NCBI RefSeq assembly: GCF_030272615.1
Contig: NC_081415.1
Location: forward strand, 262,496,925-262,560,924
Length of the DNA: 64,000 nt
Source: Cryptomeria japonica
Taxonomy: Eukaryota > Streptophyta > Pinopsida > Cupressales > Cupressaceae
Direction of reading: 5' to 3'
Shown here: in pieces, positions 60,701 through 64,000 of the stretch
Numbering within the stretch: the stretch's first letter is position 1
Layout of the letters: the number at the start of each line of letters is the position of its first letter
The notes under the pieces: model-generated
What the model was told of the DNA's origin: nothing
What the model saw: the letters and a program-made list of their open reading frames with translations, nothing else
The model's database searches: none
Translations under genes and position numbers: made by a program

Positions 60701-60855
60701 ATCTTAGAGAAGAAGCTCAAGAGAAGAAAATGGTGTTGGAGTATGTTAGCATAAAGGAACAAATAGCAGATATCTTCACCAAACCACTACCAAGGGACAC
60801 TTTTGAATATCTCAGAAGTAAGTTAGGGGTCCTACCCCTATCTTCTACTCACTGA
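57703..60855 (+). pseudogene. Element D copia pol (protease, integrase, RT, RNase H)
   Basis: The frame continues from gag across F (NDD|KSDETDIEEV) and shifts by one base in an A run near 57775. Protease: WIIDSGCSHHMTG. Pre-integrase: LWHKRFCHVNFDNL and CRGCQMGKM. Integrase: HTDLCGPMKV, LRLDRGGEFTSDEF and NGIAKRRNRS, where the usual catalytic Glu is Lys. [59 protein letters not shown]. RNase H: STSGGAFFLGEILVSWLSKK, TIFCDNTSAINISKNP, then IFTKPLPRDTFEYL and a stop at 60853. In-frame stops at 58024, 58549, 59410, 59983, near 60145 and 60190 make it inactive. Confidence 0.9.
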
Positions 60856-61262
60856 CCAAGTTCGGTGAAAGCATCAATCCAATGACTCTATCGAATATCT
60901 TTTAGGAGTTGATGTTGATTTACACACTTTAGGAGGTTTTCTAAAGGTGTACAGGATACCGTACAGGGAACAAAAATTGAAGACAAAATGCTCTGACCGA
61001 GACTGAATTGACACATTACAGCAGGGATTCACTTCATATAGGAAGAAATTATGTTTTAGTTCTTTACTTTTTGGCATTTTTGTCAAAGGGGGAGAAAACT
61101 GAGAAAGGGGAGAAGACTGGAGACTGAAAATAGGAGAAGTCTAATGTATGGGGGAGAAGTCTGATGACAACAAGAGAGCATTTTAGCATTTCAGAATCAC
61201 AACAATCCGAATCTTTTAAGGTCAAATCAATTGGTTTTTCCATCAATGCCAAAGGGGGAGAT
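60856..61262 (+). other. Element D 3' noncoding region and purine tract
   Basis: It contains several caaagggggaga-type runs (61082, 61148) and the true tract caaagggggagat ending at 61262 against the 3' LTR. Confidence 0.7.
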
Positions 61263-62789
61263 TGTTGGCAATATAGCATTATAACAGACAATGAAAGATT
61301 GTTGACATTTCAATAAGGATATTGAGAAGGTTGTTGATGATTATGGATATAACTAATTAAGGATGTTTACTGTGTTGATATTATTATTTTGTCATTGATG
61401 TCAAGAAATTGATTTTCTAATTCAGTATGATGTTGCAATATCTTGAGAAGTATGATTTAAAGAGTATAAAGATGTCGGTAAAAGACACAGGAAAGAATAT
61501 GATGAATAAGGGGATGAATAAGGTATTCAATGGGCAACTATTACTGAGTTAGACAATGGTGAGATCATGATGTTTAGATTGTTTTAACATCATACATATG
61601 TTGTACATTGTAAGGTTAATACTATACTATATTACCGAGCAAAGAACCTAGTCGATAAACCCTAAGGTTATCACTATCGGTTAATGAAGACGGAATGTCT
61701 ACCGAGTGAAGTTTAGTATTTACCGAGTTGTAACTGAGTTGTAACCAAGCTATAACAGAATACATTAAATGGTTACATGCATTATTTGATAAAGGAAGCT
61801 GATGAGGTGGAATTGATTAAATGATTGGTATGTCGTAAATGAAGTTTGTTAATGAATCTATGGCAAAGCAAAGTCGGCATGAAGATCTATAGCATAGATT
61901 GAACCGCAATACCCTAGCACAAGTTCCAAGAAAAATATGCAAGTTCCAAGGCGGGGTAAAACATTTTCAGATCGAAAGATGCATTGAACCTAGACAAGAT
62001 TGAAGAGCTGATGGCTATGATTGATCATGGGAAATGTGATCAAGGAGATTAAGCGGTTATCTAATTGTTTATAAATAGGGAACTGTTGATAAACAATGTA
62101 TGCAGACAAGTGTATGCACAAGGATGCTACATAGTGATTACCGAGCACATAAGCTTGAAGACCTGTTTGAATAACAGAGTATAGAAGCCCAATAGATGGA
62201 CAAGATTAGTTCTATGTCTAGATTGTATTGAACAAATAAGAATCTGCTTTAGCATTTTAGATGTGAAGTTGTAGATAGATTTTTATTACTGTTATTTTGT
62301 GAAAGTGACAGAAAATCTCTTAACCGAGTGGACTTAACAGTCTTATTTGTAAAACCCTCTAGCAAGGTGACATTTTGATTGAGTGTTTGAAATCCTTTAA
62401 CAAGGTCACTTCTAACAAGGTGAAGATCCTAACAGATTTGAGGGAAATCCCTTAACTGGGTCACATCTAGCAATGTGTTTGTAATCTTTAATAGGATTTG
62501 CTTTTAACCGAGCATACTCTAGAAGAGTATATTTCTTAGTGGGTTCAAAATTCCACAGTGGTTTTTCCCTATTTGGGTTTCCACGTTAAATCTGGTGTTA
62601 TGAGGTTTATGATGTTTATATGCTTTTGAGTTTGCATGTTTAACAATTTTGGTTATATTACTGAAGTATATATTACCGAGGTTGAATCTGATGTTTTTAA
62701 GGAAGATAAAGTTTTTATGATTCACCCCCCCCCCCCTCTCATCTTGTTGGCTATTGGATCTATACTTACATTTAGTATTAGAACTATCA
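61263..62789 (+). repeat. Element D 3' LTR (1527 bp)
   Basis: It starts TGTTGGCAATATAGC and ends GAACTATCA, followed by gcata. It has a longer C run than the 5' copy (near 62725). Confidence 0.92.
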
Positions 62790-63114
62790 GCATATGATGG
62801 AGATTAGTTATCCATTGATAAAAAGAAGATTTGTGGTGGTCTGATAATCCGGTAAATAAAATAATGAAAAACAGTGTAACTGGAAGCCTTTAAGGTTGAG
62901 CATTTATTACAACTCAAAATTAGGTTAAAAAGGGCATTTTATTCATTCATTTTTCACATTAGGAATGAAGAGTTTGAGTAGAAGAGCGGGGTGAATGAGT
63001 TTGAGTTGTGATAATCGAGCTAAAAGCAATCATTCAAATATTTCTAGCATCCAGTTGAGATCAAAAGAAGTATTTATCCATTTGCAAGAAATATTTTCAT
63101 ACCCTAAATTCACC

Positions 63115-63962
63115 ATGGCATCTGCATCTGGTGTTGTGACTCCTTTGGTGGTGGAAATTTCTAAGAGAGCTAGGTCTGTATTCAAGAGGCATCCATTTAA
63201 ATCCATTGAAGATGATTCAGAAGGAGCATTTTCTTCAGTCAGGTACGGTGTGCTTCATAACGAGGATATTAGCACTTATATCCATTGCATCATCACATAA
63301 TTGGGCAATGTTGATATGTTATCACTCTACAATAAGCATCTATTGGATAGTTTGGGAAATATGAAGCTTGAATTCAAGGCGCTTCGGGATAAGGGTTTGG
63401 TGCAATTTATCCATTTTACTGTGCTTGATGAGGCATAATGGGTCCATTACACTCTGAGAAAATTTTATGATGAATTCATGTGGCTAGATCAACCTTATAA
63501 GATCACCAATGAAGCCATTGAAGAAGTAACCTATTTAAAAGAAATTGATGAAGTCTCCAGATTGAGAAAGATATAGAATATAACGCTAACAAAGATTACC
63601 AGATCTTAGTTTGACAATCGGTCAATGATTATCAATGATATTATTGAGAACGATGTTAGATTTTCCTTGATGGTGATTGGATACAAGGTATATATCAATC
63701 AAGCAGGCTTAATTTTTTCTCCGACATGAGCATATTTGCAACCTATGAAATGCTAAAGGAAGACAAAAGGTATGATCTTTATATAGTACTCCTCAATGAG
63801 TTAATGAGAAACTTGGAGAAGATAAAACAAGATAAGAAACATGTCTTCAAGTTTGGATCCCTAATTGTCTGTCTAGCACTTTATTTCATGAATGAGATCC
63901 CAAAAATTAGAAAAGTCCAATTGGCTTATGATAAACCGGTGGCTATGCAAATCAAGGAATGA
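63115..63962 (+). pseudogene. Element E second coding region, unidentified
   Basis: ATG 63115 (in caccatggc, a good plant start context) begins MASASGVVTPLVVEISKRAR. Stops at 63298 (TAA), about 63436 (TAA), 63574 (TAG) and 63607 (TAG) all replace likely Gln codons. A frame change near 63715 leads to FATYEMLKEDKRYDLYIVLL and FKFGSLIVCLALYFMNEIP. Recognisable pieces: LVQFIHFTVLDEA, VHYTLRKFYDEFMWLD, RFSLMVIGYKVYINQAGLIF. No family is recognised. It occupies the position of pol in copia. It is not obviously a protease, integrase or RT. Confidence 0.5.
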
Positions 63963-64000
63963 TTGATGGGTTTGGGTGACAATGTAATGCAAAAATCAGC

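Larger units (their letters stand above)
46478..62789 (+). mobile_element. Element D: full-length Ty1/copia, split by element F
   Basis: LTRs at 46478-48021 and 61263-62789 (TGTTGGCAAT ... AACTATCA) are flanked by the 5-bp duplication gcata. Met-tRNA PBS, gag, protease, integrase, RT, RNase H and a purine tract are all present in the usual order. Element F interrupts the gag-pol frame after 49113. Without F it would be ~7.7 kb. Stops throughout the frame show it is inactive. Confidence 0.92.
44001..64000 (+). mobile_element. Element E: pol-less copia-type LTR element, right end off window
   Basis: A putative 5' LTR (44001-45174) is followed by a PBS, ORF1 with coiled coil and four knuckles (45247-46390), then copia D inserted at gcata (46473-46477 / 62790-62794), then a second coding region running to the window edge. 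The order and ORF1 match element C. The segment around the ORF1 stop aligns with C (SSGN then stop, followed by a similar G-rich phrase). The 3' LTR should lie beyond 64000. Confidence 0.65.

Noticed and set aside
63115-63962. Calling this region an envelope gene or pol fragment
   Set aside because: It lacks a signal peptide plus transmembrane layout and no protease, integrase or RT motif is present.

Overview
The window looks like nuclear DNA from a seed plant with a large, retrotransposon-rich genome. Evidence: spliceosomal introns, plant-type Ty1/copia elements primed by initiator Met-tRNA, gypsy-like gag-protease elements, a decayed NB-ARC-LRR (plant disease-resistance) gene, a ~177-bp satellite and an AT-rich background. 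A gymnosperm is possible but not provable from the sequence. I see no intact host gene, rRNA, tRNA or CRISPR array.

Layout. 1-5.5 kb: two decayed, tail-to-tail genes. The + strand one (3-2376) is a DDE-transposase-like protein with an intron that can be placed exactly. The - strand one (3254-5498) has eight phase-0 exons, three of them 72 bp long on 174-bp tandem repeats. They may be two genes of one DNA transposon. 5.5-13.3 kb: element A, a complete LTR element (TSD taaag) carrying only gag and protease, inserted in an intron of the - strand gene. 14.7-17.7 kb: a 3-kb segment bounded by perfect 53-bp inverted repeats. 17.7-19.4 kb: 5'-truncated copia pol (G). 19.5-25.6 kb: a GC-rich island, a minisatellite, an internally deleted copia relic and AT-rich DNA. 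25.6-30.3 kb: element C, minus strand, an LTR element without pol whose ORF1 has a coiled coil and four CCHC knuckles. 30.4-36.9 kb: element B, full-length but heavily mutated copia. 39.1-41.4 kb: an unidentified coding relic and the satellite array. 42.2-44.0 kb: NLR relic (- strand).

44.0-64 kb: a three-level nest. Element E (same type as C, running past the right edge) contains copia D (46478-62789, TSD gcata), which contains element F (49114-57697, TSD gataa). F is another RT-less gypsy-like element; its ORF carries a retropepsin-like domain followed by a G-patch-like domain.

How they relate: A and F share primer-binding and polypurine-tract signals but neither encodes reverse transcriptase, so both probably depended on an unseen autonomous gypsy partner. 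C and E have copia-type signals and no detectable pol, so they probably depended on copia machinery. Most premature stops sit where a single C-to-T change (either strand) explains them, fitting decay of methylated DNA. The most unusual signals are the RT-less pairs (A/F, C/E), the protease plus G-patch ORF, the two-gene transposon candidate with multiplied exons, and GC-rich modules repeated in two LTR families.
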